The notes beneath the pieces were generated by a model that made no database searches, had not been told where the DNA came from, and saw nothing but the letters and a program-made list of their open reading frames with translations. A stretch of DNA of 64,000 nt from Bagarius yarrelli (taxonomy: Eukaryota; Chordata; Actinopteri; Siluriformes; Sisoridae), in the NCBI GenBank assembly GCA_005784505.1, contig VCAZ01000340.1, positions 1-64,000 of the forward strand, written 5' to 3'. The position numbers were made by a program, and so were the translations under genes. Positions 22,672 through 34,550 of this stretch are shown in pieces. Position 1 is the stretch's first letter, and the number at the start of each line of letters is the position of its first letter.

Positions 22672-22702
22672 CCAACTTTCAGCGCTCCGCCAAGGCCCGT
22701 GA
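22594..22702 (-). pseudogene. 18S rRNA 3'-end relic
   Basis: The minus strand carries the universally conserved 3' end of eukaryotic 18S rRNA, including GTAGGTGAACCTGCGGAAGG and GTAACAAGG upstream. The plus strand shows CCTTGTTACGACTTTTACTT and CCTCTAGATAGTCAAGTTTG. Only about 110 bp is present. It has small changes: GTTTTCG in place of GTTTCCG, extra bases near the terminal GGATCAT, and a degraded GACCAACTTTCAGCGCTCC stretch. Homology stops near 22,702 and the DNA becomes AT-rich. It is a non-functional rDNA relic inserted in stx1b intron 1. Confidence 0.9.
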
Positions 22703-23370
22703 AATTTGAAAAAAAATATTTTGATCTATATCAAATAAATTTGAAGGTGGAGATAAGCCAGACTATTAGCAGACAAATGTTGCCATGGTAACATTAGAAT
22801 TCTATAGTAAACAGGTTTAAGCGAACGAGTAAAAAGATGGGAAGATAACAGAGACTCCTAGGAGCTAGTCTGTTAGCATTAAACTGGCCTGCTAGCTAAG
22901 TTAGTAATATTAGTATCTCCACACTGTGTATATCTGTGTGTATTCATGAAGCTTGGAGATGTTCCTCAGACATGAAGTTTCAGTTCACAGTGTAAGTGAT
23001 GAGTAACACATGCAGATCAGATCAGCTGCAGCAGACGTCTTTGTCAGAACTGCAGTTTAAACCACCGCAGCAGTTTTAAATTTAGCATCAAAGGCCACTA
23101 GTGGCTGTTTGTGACCTTAGACACCCATCTCTCTCCTTCAGACACACACACACACACACACCCTGCAGAGTAAACACTGCTCCATGACAGGGCACATTAT
23201 TTCAATAATCAGTTTAACCTAAATCTGGCAGTGACGAGGATCCCTACATAGGGAGCATCTGGATCCGAGCATCTGATTTCAGAGCACTAATCAGTTTTGG
23301 AATATTTGTAAGTTGCATGTGCATTATTTACTGTATCACAAAGTCAGTTCCATGTGAACAGATGATATCA
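22703..23370. other. Intron 1 sequence, no gene recognised
   Basis: This is AT-rich unique-looking sequence with short (CA)n at about 23,142-23,162 and (GT)n at about 23,374-23,390. No feature can be supported. Confidence 0.55.
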
Positions 23371-23397
23371 AGTGTGTGTGTGTGTGTGTTTCACATG

Positions 23398-26300
23398 ATC
23401 TAAAACATCCACATCATCTACAATATCTAGATCATCTACAACATCAACATCATCCACGTCATCTTCAATATCTACATCATCCACATTATCTACAATATCC
23501 ACATTATCTACAATATCTACATCTTCTAGAACATCCACATCATTTACATCATTTACAACATCCAGATCATCTACAATATCTACATCATCATCTACAACAT
23601 CCACATCATCTACATTCACATCATTTACAACATCAACATCTACATCATTAACAACATCTACAACATATACGTCATCTACAACATCCCACATCATCTACAA
23701 CATCTACAACACCTATATCATCATCTACAAAATCCACATCATCTACAGCCACATCATCTACATTATCTACAGCCACATCATCTACATCATCCACATCATC
23801 TACAACATTTACATCATCAATAACATCCCCATCATCGACATCATCTACAACATCCACATCATCTACAACATCTACATCATATACATCTACAACATCTACA
23901 TCATTAACAACATCTACAACATCTCTATACATCTACATCTACAACATCTACATCTACAACATCTACATCATTAACATTATCTACAACATCTACATCATCA
24001 ACAACATCCCCATCATCTACATCATCCACATCATCTATATCATCTACAACATCCACATCATCTACAACATCCACAACCTCTACATCATCAATAACATCCC
24101 CATCATCTACAACATCTACATCCACATCATCTACATTATCCACATCATCTACAACATCTATATCATCAATAACATCCCCATCATCTACAACATCTACATC
24201 ATCTACATTATCTACAACATCTACATCATCAATAACATCCCCATCATCTACAACATCCACATCATCTACAACATCCACATCATCTACAGCATCCACATCA
24301 TCTACAACATCATCCACAACATCTACATCATCTACATCATCCACATCATCTACAACATCCACATCATCCACAATATCTACATCAAGTTCAATATCTACAT
24401 CATCTACAACATCCACAACATCTACGAAATCTACATTATTTACAACATCCACATCATCTACAATATCTACATCATCTACATCACATCATTTACAACATCT
24501 GCAACCCCTACATCATCCACAATATCTACAACATCCACATCATCTACAGCATTTACATCATCTACATCCACATCATCTAGAACATCTACATCATCAGCAA
24601 CATCCCCATCATCTACAACATCTACATCTACATCTTAAACAACATCTACAACACCGCCATCATTTACATCATCTACAACATCTACAATGTCCACATCATC
24701 TCCGACATCATAACACAACAAAAATCAACAAAATCATCCACACATCAACAAAATCTACATCATCATAACATCTACAACATCTACATCATCTAACATCTAC
24801 AACATCCACATCATCTACAACATCCACATCATCTACAACATCCACATCATCCATGACATCTACAACATCTACATCATCAACATCTTCATCATCTACATTT
24901 TACACATTTTCTACATCATTCAGACCATCTACATTATCCACAACATCGACATCACCCAAATCATCTACAACATCCACAATATCTACAACATCCACATCAT
25001 CTACAATATCCACATCATCTACAACATCTACATCTTCCACTTTATCGACATAATCTACATCATCTAGAGCATCCACATCATCTACAAAATCCACATCTTC
25101 CACTTTATCGACATTATCTACAACATCTACATTCTCCACACGATCTACAACATTTACATCATCTACATCTTTTACATCATCCACATCATCTACAACACCT
25201 ACATCATCTACAAAATCCACTTTATCTACAACCACATCATCTTCATCATCCGCATCATCTAGAACATCTACATCATCAACAACATCCCCATCATCTACAT
25301 CATTCACATGATCTACAACATCTACATCTACAACATATACAACATCTACAGCACCTAAATCATCTACATCTACAAGTTCCACATCATCTATATCATCTAC
25401 AACATCCACATCATCTACAACATATACAACATCTACATTAACTACAACATTCACATTTAAATCATCTACATCATCCACAACATCTACATCTTACACATTT
25501 TCTACATCATCCAGACCATCTACATCACTCACTTTATCTACAAATCATCATCTACAACATCCGCAATATCTACAACATCCACATCATCTACATCATCCAC
25601 AACATCTACATCTTACACATTTTCTACATCATCCAGACCATCTACATCACTCACTTTATCTACAAATCATCATCTACAACATCCACAATATCTACAAAAT
25701 CCACATCATCTACAATATCTACATATTCTACATCATCTACAACATCCGATCATATACAATATCTACATCATCTACATATTCTACATCAACCACAAAATCT
25801 ACATCATCTACAACAACCACATCATCTACAACAACCACATCATCTACATCCACATGATCTACAACATTTACAGTACATCATCTAAAACATCTACATCATC
25901 TACAACAACCACATTATCTACATCAACATTATCTACATTTACATCTTCTACATCATCTACAACAACCGCATTATCTACAACATCTACATTATCTATAAAA
26001 TCTACAACATCCACATCTTCTACATAATCTATATTTTTTACATCATATACAACATCCACATCATCTACAACATCCACATCATCTACTACATCCACATCAT
26101 CTACAACATCCACATCATCTACATCACTCACCTGATCTACAAATCAACATCTACAACATCCACATCATCTACAAAATCTACATCATTCAAATCATCCACA
26201 TCATCTACTACATCCACATCATCTACAACATCCACATCATCTACAACATCCACATCATCTACAACATCCACATCATCTACAACATCCACATCATCTACTA

Positions 26301-26672
26301 CATCCACATCATCTACAAAATCTACATCATTCAAATCATCCACATCATCTACTACATCCACATCATCTACAACATCCACATCATCTACAACATCCACATC
26401 ATCTACAACATCCACATCATCTACTACATCCCACATCATCTACATCACTCACCTGATCTACAAATCACCATCTACTACATCCACATCATCTACAACAAAC
26501 TCTACATCATTCAAATCATCCACATCATCTACTACATCCACATCATCTACAACATCCACATCATCTACAACATCCACATCATCTACAACATCCACATCAT
26601 CTACTACATCCACATCATCTACAACATCCACATATATCACATCCCCTATAACATCTATAAAATCCACATCTG
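23398..26672. repeat. 3.3-kb ATC/ACA triplet-based minisatellite
   Basis: The array is built from ACATCATCTACAACATCCAC-like units in multiples of three bases (9, 12, 15 or 18). Because unit lengths stay in triplets, long frames stay open: Asp-Asp-Val-Asp-Val-Val repeats on the minus strand and Ser-Thr repeats on the plus strand. Higher-order copies are visible. A block with TACACATTTTCTACATCA, then CCAGACCATCTAC, recurs near 24,898, 25,493 and 25,615. A block with TCATTCAAATCATCCACATC recurs near 26,182, 26,328 and 26,508, and the region 26,137-26,460 is the most homogeneous. No promoter, conserved domain or splice context supports a protein. Confidence 0.93.
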
Positions 26673-27337
26673 CAACATGTGTGCACCACATCACCATCAG
26701 GCCTTTTGGTGCAGTGCACACCCACATCACATCACACACACACACACACACTTCTTTGGTCCCTTCAGGTCAGTGAGTGCACACTCCTGCTGGATGCTGC
26801 AGCACGGATTAGAAAAATGGCAGCGGCAGGTGAAAGTGGTCCAGGTCTGTCTGTCTGTCTGTCTGTCTGTCTCTTTCTCTCTCTCTCTCTCTCTGTCTCT
26901 TTCTCGCTGTCTTTTTGTGCCATGCAGGCGTTTTCTTGCAGGAGGATGATGGTAACGAAGGTGTGTGTCCCATCCCATTGATGATGCTGCTGATGGTGAC
27001 ATGGGTAGAAGATGATGATGATGAAGATGATGATGGTATTTATAAGAAGTGTCATTATTTCCTGAATCTGGTCCCCTTTAGTGTTTCTCTGTGTGATACA
27101 TACTATACAGCGCATCCGGCCGGCGTGTGGCGCTGAGATGTTCCGACACTGAACTCACGGCTGCTCCAGCGTCAGCGTAACATTAAACACTCCAGCAGAA
27201 TGATGATGTAATGATGATGTAATGATGATGTAAAAATGGACCAGATGATGAGAGATAAAGGAAAAGATGCATAGTGTGTGCCAATGAGGTACGGCAATGC
27301 GGTAGCCATATCTATGGTATAACAGACTGGGAGATCA

Positions 27338-27382
<45 letters not shown>

Positions 27383-27516
27383 TCTATTAATACATTCATA
27401 TATTGGCTTATAAGCAGCCATGTTTGTTTAGCCAAATCACTGAAGCTCCGTTGGAAAATTAACAGGATTTTAAAAAAGCAACTGAGGAAGAAAGTGAGAA
27501 AGTGCAGCAGCAATGT

Positions 27517-27549
<33 letters not shown>

Positions 27550-27889
27550 GTGGTTTTGAATTTGGGCCCACTAAACTTCCCTCCCCACCCCCCTTCCACC
27601 ACACCCCCACCCCACCCCCACCTCCAACATCCCCCTTTCCACCCTGCAACGACCAGCACCACCATGGTCCGAGATAAATAAAGAGCAATCAATAGAAGTA
27701 GAGAAACCAGTCTGACCGGAGAGAGAGAGAGAGAGACAGAGAGAGAGAGATAAAAAGAGAGAGACACAGAGAGAGAGACACAGAAAGAGACAAAAAGAGA
27801 GAGAGACAGACAGAAATAGAGAGACAGAGAGACAAAGAGAGAGACAGAGAGAGAGAAAAGAGAGAGAGAGAAAAGAGAGAGAGACAGAC

Positions 27890-27940
<51 letters not shown>

Positions 27941-28209
27941 CAGAGAGAGAGAGAGAGACAGAGAGAGAGAAGAGAGAGAGAGACAGAGAGAGATAGAGAG
28001 ACAGAGAGAGAGAAAAGAGAGAGAGAGAGAGACAGACAGAAAGAGAGAGACAGAGAAAGAGAAAGAAAGACACAGAAAGACAAAAAGAGAGAGAGAGCGA
28101 GAGAGAGAGACAGAGCTTTTGATGCAGTGATGAGAGACATCTTCATCCCACTCAGGTTATAACAGCACACTGGAGTGTTATGACAGTGCATTTAGCCAAC
28201 ACAGGTGTA

Positions 28210-28282
<73 letters not shown>

Positions 28283-28435
28283 AGGATTAACCATCCTGAT
28301 GTGAATGCACCTAAAGAACCCGAAACTCAAGCCACACACACAAACGGACGCGCGCTTTCAGTCTCATTGAGACTCCCGAAATGGCTCCCTACTCCCTATC
28401 TAGTGCACACACTGAAAATTTCCAGCCTGCACCCT

Positions 28436-28489
<54 letters not shown>

Positions 28490-28670
28490 TCACACGGAGC
28501 CATTTCACCATCACATTCCTAAAATGGCCGTGAAAACGTAGAGTCAGTCTGTAGATTAAATAAATAAATAAATGAACGAATAAATAAATGAATGAATGGA
28601 TGGATGAATGGATGAATGGAGGGATGTGTGTGAAATACAGCAGTGTGAGGTGTGTGCGGGTGAGACAGTG
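26673..28670. repeat. Intron 1 segment rich in simple repeats next to stx1b exon 1
   Basis: The segment contains (CA)n at about 26,733-26,751, (GTCT)n(CT)n at 26,846-26,905, GATGATGAAGATGATGATGG at about 27,012, (CA)n at 27,338-27,380 and 27,517-27,547, a 395-bp impure (GA)n block at 27,720-28,115, (GT)n of about 68 bp at 28,212-28,280, (GT)n at 28,438-28,488, and an AATA/GAAT/GGAT tetranucleotide run at 28,556-28,626. The (GA)n block gives Ser-Leu repeats in long frames, which are not genes. Confidence 0.85.
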
Positions 28671-28680
28671 TTCATCTTAC

Positions 28681-28710
28681 ACTCCGCAGTTCCTGTGTGC
28701 GGTCCTTCAT
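28681..28710 (-). CDS. stx1b: syntaxin-1B coding exon 1 (N-peptide)
   Basis: This minus-strand exon has ten codons, MKDRTQELRS, and is followed by the donor GTAAGA (28,675-28,680). The sequence equals the N-terminus of vertebrate syntaxin-1B; 1A has Thr at residue 10. It ends exactly after codon 10, as in the family, so phase 0 joins it to exon 2 at 13,749. The N-peptide with its DRT motif is known to bind Munc18-1 and support SNARE assembly. The start codon is preceded by GGGGGAGCG and a GC-rich leader. Intron 1 is about 14.9 kb and repeat-filled. Confidence 0.9.
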
Positions 28711-29345
28711 CGCTCCCCCGCCGTGCTGCGCGCGCTCGCTGCTGAGAAGAAGCTGGAGAATGAAAATGAAGCGGTTTTCCGGCTCGTCCTGACGCGTCCG
28801 ACGCTTTTCCCGCAATCCTCCTTTCTCTTTAAAATCTCCTCTTCTCTTTTTTCCGACAAGAAGAGACAGAGCGTTTTTTCTTCTGAAAGGAAATGAGTAA
28901 TCTTTTCCTCCTTTTTGTGCCTTTTTTACAGTGTGCTTGTGCGTCCTCGGTACTGATGCTGCAGAAAGGAGAAAAAAGGGGGAGCGATGCGGAGGGATGG
29001 AGTCACATTGCGCATGCGCCAAACTCCCTCCCAGTCCCCCCCACCTCCCTGTCTCCGTTTGCGCATACTACCGTACTGAATAGGAGGCCTGGGCAGTAAG
29101 CAGTGTGTAGCACGCAGTACACCGCATACTAAACACTCAGGGATGTAGTACGAATAAAACAATATGCAGCCGCTGGTGACGTAAGCACTCTGTTCTCTTT
29201 AGTATGATAGTACGCTCAGGGCACGAGCTTTAAATCACACTGCTTTATCACTTCTCCGCATTTCGAGTGCGGACTATTTCATATGGTACTCGTTGCCATG
29301 GTAACAGGAACACGGTAACGCTTAGCCAGCCCAGCTCGTTCTACT
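28711..29345 (-). promoter_or_regulatory. stx1b: stx1b 5' UTR and GC-rich promoter region
   Basis: Upstream of the start codon the sequence becomes CpG-rich (CGCGCGCTCGCTGC near 28,729; GACGCGTCCGACGC near 28,790), unlike the surrounding repeats. A perfect NRF1-type palindrome GCGCATGCGC lies at 29,010-29,019. The transcription start cannot be fixed from sequence. Repeated AGTACG/CGTACT-like strings occur at 29,060-29,215. NRF1 is a known activator of many neuronal genes, but its use here is inferred. Confidence 0.6.
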
Positions 29346-29349
29346 GCCC

Positions 29350-29513
29350 ATCTCTCTCTCTCTCTGTCTCTCCCCCCATCCCCCCCACTCTCACCCCCCC
29401 TCTCACCCCCCTCGCTCTCTCGCTCTCTCTCTCTGCCCCCCCCCCCCCACTCACTTTCTCTCTCTCTCTCTCTCTCTCCCCCCCACTCCCCCCTCGCTCT
29501 CTCTCTCTGCCCC

Positions 29514-29559
<46 letters not shown>

Positions 29560-29616
29560 TCCGCCTCCTGCCCCCCCCTCGCTCGCTCTCTCTCTGCCCC
29601 CCCCCCCCCTGCTGCA
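29350..29616. repeat. CT-rich and C-homopolymer low-complexity block
   Basis: (TC)n tracts alternate with runs of 7-10 C bases. The purine strand is on the minus side, which suits triplex or other non-B structure. It gives artefactual Ser-Leu and Pro frames. Confidence 0.9.
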
Positions 29617-29639
29617 TTCATGTGTGTGTATCTAAATTA

Positions 29640-29880
29640 CACGTCTTTACGAGCACAGTAACGCCTCACTAATGGGAATGGCATGGGCCGTCTTCTTCTG
29701 TACTGCGCATGCGCCCTGTACAGCGCAGGGAACCCAGGCGACTTCCGGGGTGGATTGCGACGGAAAGACTGACGTCATACGCCCTTTGTTATTTGATAGC
29801 TACGTTCTCCATTCACATTCACACATTTTTTTGGTATGTGAGGGAAAATTAAATGTTTTTGTAATTAGTGATTTACGTGT
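29640..29880. promoter_or_regulatory. Second promoter-like segment upstream of stx1b
   Basis: A second perfect GCGCATGCGC lies at 29,705-29,714, followed by an ETS-like ACTTCCGGGG near 29,741 and CRE-like TGACGTCA near 29,770. It could be a distal part of the stx1b promoter or the start of a plus-strand transcript. I found no gene downstream on the plus strand. Confidence 0.45.
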
Positions 29881-30070
29881 TTAACAAAAAAGTTCACTTC
29901 CTGTCCTTAAAGCCAATCTGTGTCAGATTTTAGCCACAAAATTTCATTTGAATAAAACCTGGTCAGGTCACATGACACAGTAAAGCTAATTAAAATAATT
30001 CAAAGAATGTGTAAAACTTTAGGAGGGTAAATAATTATGCAGTGTTACAGAATAAATGAACAGTATTACA
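29881..30070. other. AT-rich spacer
   Basis: Nothing is recognised here. Confidence 0.5.
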
Positions 30071-30074
30071 GAAT

Positions 30075-30545
30075 CACGGTGTAGTGTCTGATGTGTCTGA
30101 TGTGTGTGATGTGTCTGATGTCATGTCTGATGTGTCTGGTGTTGTGTTTGATGTCTTTGATGTTGTTTGTGATGTGTCTGATGTCTTTGATGTTGTGTAT
30201 GATGTCATGTTGATGTTGTGTTTGATGTCGTGTATGATGTTGTGTCTGATGTGATGTTTGATGTCAGGTTTAATGTGTTTCATGTTGTTTTTGATGTTGT
30301 TGTGCCTGATGTTGTGTTTGATATTCTGTTTGATGTTTTGCCTGATGTCGTGTATGATGTTGTGTCTTATGTGTTTGATGTTGTGATGTGTTGATGTGTG
30401 GCCTGATTGTTGTTTTGTGATGTTTTTGATATCCTGTTGTGTTGTGGTGTCTTATGTGTTTGATGTTGTGATGTGTTTGGTGTTGTGGCTATTGTTATTT
30501 TTTCTGATGTGTTTAATGTTGTGTCTGATGTCATGTTTTTTGTCT
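30075..30545. repeat. TGATGT-based minisatellite
   Basis: A degenerate array of TGATGTTGTGTCTGATGTG- and TTTGATGTTG-like units of roughly 10-20 bp covers about 470 bp. Short open frames over it are artefacts. Confidence 0.85.
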
Positions 30546-31585
30546 AATGCTAGTCCTAATGCTAATACTAATAGTCAAAGCTAATCACTTGTAATGCCAA
30601 TTCACTCCCCTTTTTATAGCATAGCTCTGAGATTTATTCTTCGTTTGTTTACTTGCTTCGTCTTTTGTTTTTCAAAATAAAGTTCTGGTGTATCCTATCC
30701 CTTTGTCCTCTATCTGCACTCCACCCTAGAACATGACACATGTGGAAAAGCCTATTGTAATTTTTAGAATATATACATACATTAATACCAATTCACTGTG
30801 ATATCCAGATGTGAAGAGAGTTTTAACCAGCAGAACAAAAAATGTTTTTAAACTAAACCATGAACTTAAAATCATTAGCTTACGCTGGTCAAACGGCTTG
30901 AGGTCTCTGGTATTATAAAGAAGAGGACAGGAAATTTTAAGTGCACCAATTAACTGAAATTATTTTGTAGATGTAACCTTGTTTTTGTGTGAAATAATTA
31001 TGGAATATTTGTGGTTGAAATGCTAATGACATTTACATAATAGAGGAAAAAAAGCATTTTCCATTACAATTTATTTAACTACGCTAATGGCTAACGTAGC
31101 CATTACCAACATTTTTACAGTAATATAATTTAATTGTATGTATGTTAATTTTTGCTTTATCTAGCTAACTCAATTTGTTTGCTGATTTAATATCAAATAT
31201 CAGTTCAGATGATATTTTCATTATAAATAGTTATAATTAAATAAAATATTATGTTTTGACTTTTTAAATATGGTTTTTCTTTTGCAAATAGTATGAGACA
31301 AGAGTATGTGGGAACGGAAGTATTGAGGTGCTCATACAAACATCTGTTGCCGAATATGTCAGTCAGTCATAATAAACACACTGCATCCTGCATGTGCAGT
31401 ATCATCAGCTCATCAGTTCAGTGCTCGCTGTGATCCCAACAGCGCTATAGCAGACTCTTAACTCGAGAATGAGAATCACTCTAGTTAAGTGTCAATACGC
31501 TTGTATCCCACACATTCTATCAGCTGAACTCGGTAACTAATTCATAAGCATATTTCCAATGTTTTATTTCCAGTGTTGTTGTTTG
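30546..31585. other. Intergenic AT-rich sequence
   Basis: No gene is recognised. The part at about 30,610-30,740 (TTCAAAATAAAGTTCTGGTG, then CACCCTAGAACATGACA) resembles the end of a fish LTR, but I see no partner repeat, so this is only a suggestion. Confidence 0.35.
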
Positions 31586-31589
31586 TGGG

Positions 31590-31840
31590 GCTGCTGAGCA
31601 GTTTGCTAGCAGAGTTCTGTACTACTTTTGCTGGCTTCATTTTATGTTAAAAATACTTATATTTATTATTATATTTTAACTCTCTGTGATTGATTATATT
31701 AACAAAAATAACTTAAATCCCACCATTTTTCGAACATCAAAAACTTTTTGGCGTTGGCGTTCGCTTTTTAATTTTAATTTGTGTGTGTACAACAGCAGTA
31801 CTTTGGACACCAGAGAATTGACATTGGTGTTCATGTATAT
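31590..31840 (+). mobile_element. Possible 5'-UTR fragment of the L2-type LINE family found at 55-60 kb
   Basis: GCTGCTGAGCAGTTTGCTAG near 31,590 matches GCTGCTGAGCGGTTTGCTAG near 55,172. AACAGCAGTACTTTGGA near 31,790 matches AACAGCGGTACCTTGGA near 55,594. The order is the same, so this may be a 5' piece of that LINE family. The similarity is patchy. Confidence 0.45.
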
Positions 31841-31944
31841 GACCACCTTACGATTTTTAGATATAATAGTCATGCAGCAACCTACCTGCATGATTATATA
31901 ATACGAACTTTACATGATGATATACCTACCTGAGAACCAGGCCC

Positions 31945-34550
31945 ACCGCCCTGATGATATACGAAACGTCAAACCTTACATGCCTCGGCCGGTTGCTATG
32001 AGAAACCCATGCCCAGCCCTCGCCGTCACCTGATGCCGGCGGCCGGGAGAAAGGACTGATCGGAAGTGATGCGTTGAAAGTGGAAGAGTGAAAGAGGAAA
32101 GGAAAGCGGGTGTCTGTCCATACTCTTTGCTAACGTTCGCTCCTGGATCTCTTTGCTACGTCGCTCCCTGGACAATAAAACTGGACTACATCCGACTACT
32201 ACAGCGGACTACACAGTGTGAATTTAGAAACTGTTGTGTCTTTGTTTTTAGGGAAACATGGCTTAGCTACAGAGTTCCGGACGCCGCCATTCAGCTAGAG
32301 TGGCTAACATCGTTTCGTGCCCACAGAAATGCAGCTCTGTGCGATAAGACTTGTGGTTGTGGTGTGTGTGTTTACATCAACACTGAATGGTGCGAGAACT
32401 CTGTGATCGTTTCTACTTCCTGTTCATCGCTAGTGGAGTTTGTGACTATTAGATGCAGGCCATTTTATTTACCACAGGAATTTACCGCTGTTTCACTGAG
32501 TGTACATTTCAGCCAGTGCTAATGCTAAGGAGGTACTTTATGTTCTGTACGCGGCTATTAGCGATCTGCAGAATGCACACCCTGGTGGACTTGTTTATCA
32601 TCGCTGGAAATTTCAAACACGCAAATCTCAAAACAGTGCTTTCTAAATTCTCCCAACATGTAGACTTTGCGATGAGAGAGGGAAACACGCTGGATCTTGT
32701 TTACACAAACATCCCCAGCGTGTACCGAGCGGAGCCCCGCCCCCATCTCAGAAACTCAGAACACATCTATTTTATACTAATTTCAGCATACAGGTAGCGC
32801 GTCAGACGTTCTAAACCGGTTTTAAAGAAGTTAAGAAAGTGGCCAGCAGGAGCTACTTATGCTCTTCAGGACTGTTTTGAGTGCACTGACTGGCAGATGT
32901 TTAGGGAGGCTGCAACCAATGGCGACTCCTGGAGGAGTACACAACATCGGTGATCAGCTATATCAGAAAGTGCATTGATGACGTGACTGTCTCCAAAAGC
33001 ATCACAACATGGTCTAATCAGAACTGTGGATGACCACAGAGGTGAGTGCGCTGCTAAGGTCCAGGGACTACGGCTTCAGGGCAAAGGACAAGACTGCCCT
33101 AAAAACAGCCAGGGCCAAACTGTCTAGAGCTATCAGAGAGGCAAAGCGTGCATATAGCAAGAAAATCCACGGCCACTTTCAGGACAACGGAGACACTTGG
33201 CACATGTGGCAGGGCATCCAGACGTTTACTAACTACAAGAAAACTCCACCTGCTTGTAACAGTGACGCTTCCCTCCCTGATGCATTGAACAATTTCTACA
33301 CCCGGTTTAAGGTGCAGAACAACGTGGCAGTGAAGACCACCCCTCTTGTGCCTCAAAACGGCTACCATCATCCCTGTGTTGAAAAAGTCTGCAGTCTCCT
33401 ACCTCGATTAACACCGTCCCGTCGCACTCCATCGTAATGAAATGTTTCAAAAGGCGCATCATGAGGCACATTAAGATCCTGATGCCTCCCACACTGGAAA
33501 CATTACGTTTGCGTACCATCCAAACCGTTCCACGGACGATGCCATTGCCACAACTTTCCATCTGGCCCTTACACACCTCGACAATAAAGACATATACATA
33601 CGAATGTTCATAGACTTTAGTTCAGCATTTACAAAATCATCCCTCAGCATCTGATCGAGAAGCTGAGCCTGCTGGGCCTGAACACCTCCATCTGCAGCTG
33701 GATCCTGGACTTTCTGACGGGAAGACCTCAGTTAGTCCGGATTAAAAGCAGCATCTCCAGCACCACCACGTTAAAACTGGGCCCCCGCAGGGCTGCGTGC
33801 TTAGCCCACTGCTGTTTACACTGCTGACTTATGACTGTGTAGCAACGCACAGCCCAAATCACATCGTCAAGTTCGCCGATGACATGACCGTGGTGGGTCT
33901 TATCAGCAAGAACGACCAGTCATCATACAGAGAGGTGAAACAGCCTAGTGTAAAGCCAATGACCTGTTTCTGAATGTCGACAAGACTAAGGACATAGTTG
34001 TTGACTTGAAAAAAGCAAAGAGCGCCCATTCTCCGCTGAAAATCGACGGATCCTCGGGAGACTTACACACACACACACACACACACACACTTACTCACTC
34101 AACACAAAAAATACATTTTTGTTAAGCTCATCCACTTTAAAATGCTGATTGTACAAAATTTTGCACAAAATCTTGCTGTTTTATTGCACAATCCTGTCGT
34201 ATCTGTGCATTTTTATAATCTGCTTGGCGCTATTTGAATTTTTTGTACAGCGTTATGTTCTGTATTGTCTTTTTTGCACCATCTTTTTTAATGCCTCTAT
34301 TGTAATTGCGCTGTCTGTTCTGCACTGTTTGCACAAGGTTGCACACATGCACTTTATATTGGTTCTGTTCAGTAGCTCTTTGTTGTTTGTTGTCTGTGTG
34401 TTTCTGTGTTTTTGTGTGCTGTTGTGTTTTTTATTTTACTGTGTACTGTTGTTGTTGACTGTGTGCTGTTTGTTGACTGCCCACTGTCTAAGAATGTGAG
34501 GGCTGAAACCAGCTACAAATAGTACCTGAATAACTAAAAAAATACAATAA
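31945..34550 (+). mobile_element. Decayed non-LTR retrotransposon (jockey superclade)
   Basis: The plus-strand element has a 5' region from about 31,945. Endonuclease pieces follow: CCVFVFRETWLSYRVPDAA at about 32,240 and DLFIIAGNFKHANLKTVL at about 32,588, with GNTLDLVYTNI at about 32,684. A linker region (AIREAKRAYSKKIHGHFQDN at about 33,130) comes next. RT pieces follow: FIDFSSAF at about 33,606, ILDFLTGRPQLVRIKSS at about 33,702 and KFADDMTVVGLISKND at about 33,870, with the DD pair kept. RT is internally deleted and full of frameshifts. After 34,060 it passes to a 3' region with a (CA)n tract (34,067-34,091) and a T-rich tail rich in TTTGCAC. The same 3' region occurs at 48,569-49,205. 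Exact clade (CR1, L2 or Rex-like) is not assigned. Confidence 0.85.

Noticed and set aside
22594..22702. Functional 18S rRNA gene
   Set aside because: Only about 110 bp of the 3' end is present, with changes at conserved positions and no upstream 18S.
23672..26440. Possible acidic Asp-Val repeat proteins on the minus strand
   Set aside because: They come from a triplet-based minisatellite. Opposite-strand frames are equally open, and no conserved domain or splice structure is seen.
27459..28191. Ser-Leu-rich open frames and Pro/Ser frames at 29,267-29,635
   Set aside because: They are translations of (GA)n or (CT)n microsatellites.
13675..28710. Syntaxin-1A, 2 or 3 rather than 1B
   Set aside because: Ser at residue 10 and the DDDEEVVHIDR linker fit 1B better, and syntaxin-2 and -3 differ strongly at the N-terminus. 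A fish 1A paralogue cannot be fully excluded from 35 residues.
28681..29880. tRNA or other small RNA genes near the GC-rich region
   Set aside because: No cloverleaf-like A/B box arrangement could be recognised by eye, so none is reported.
32088..34060. Host genes among mid-window open frames
   Set aside because: The frames encode endonuclease, reverse transcriptase, integrase or LINE ORF1 pieces in retroelement order and are broken.
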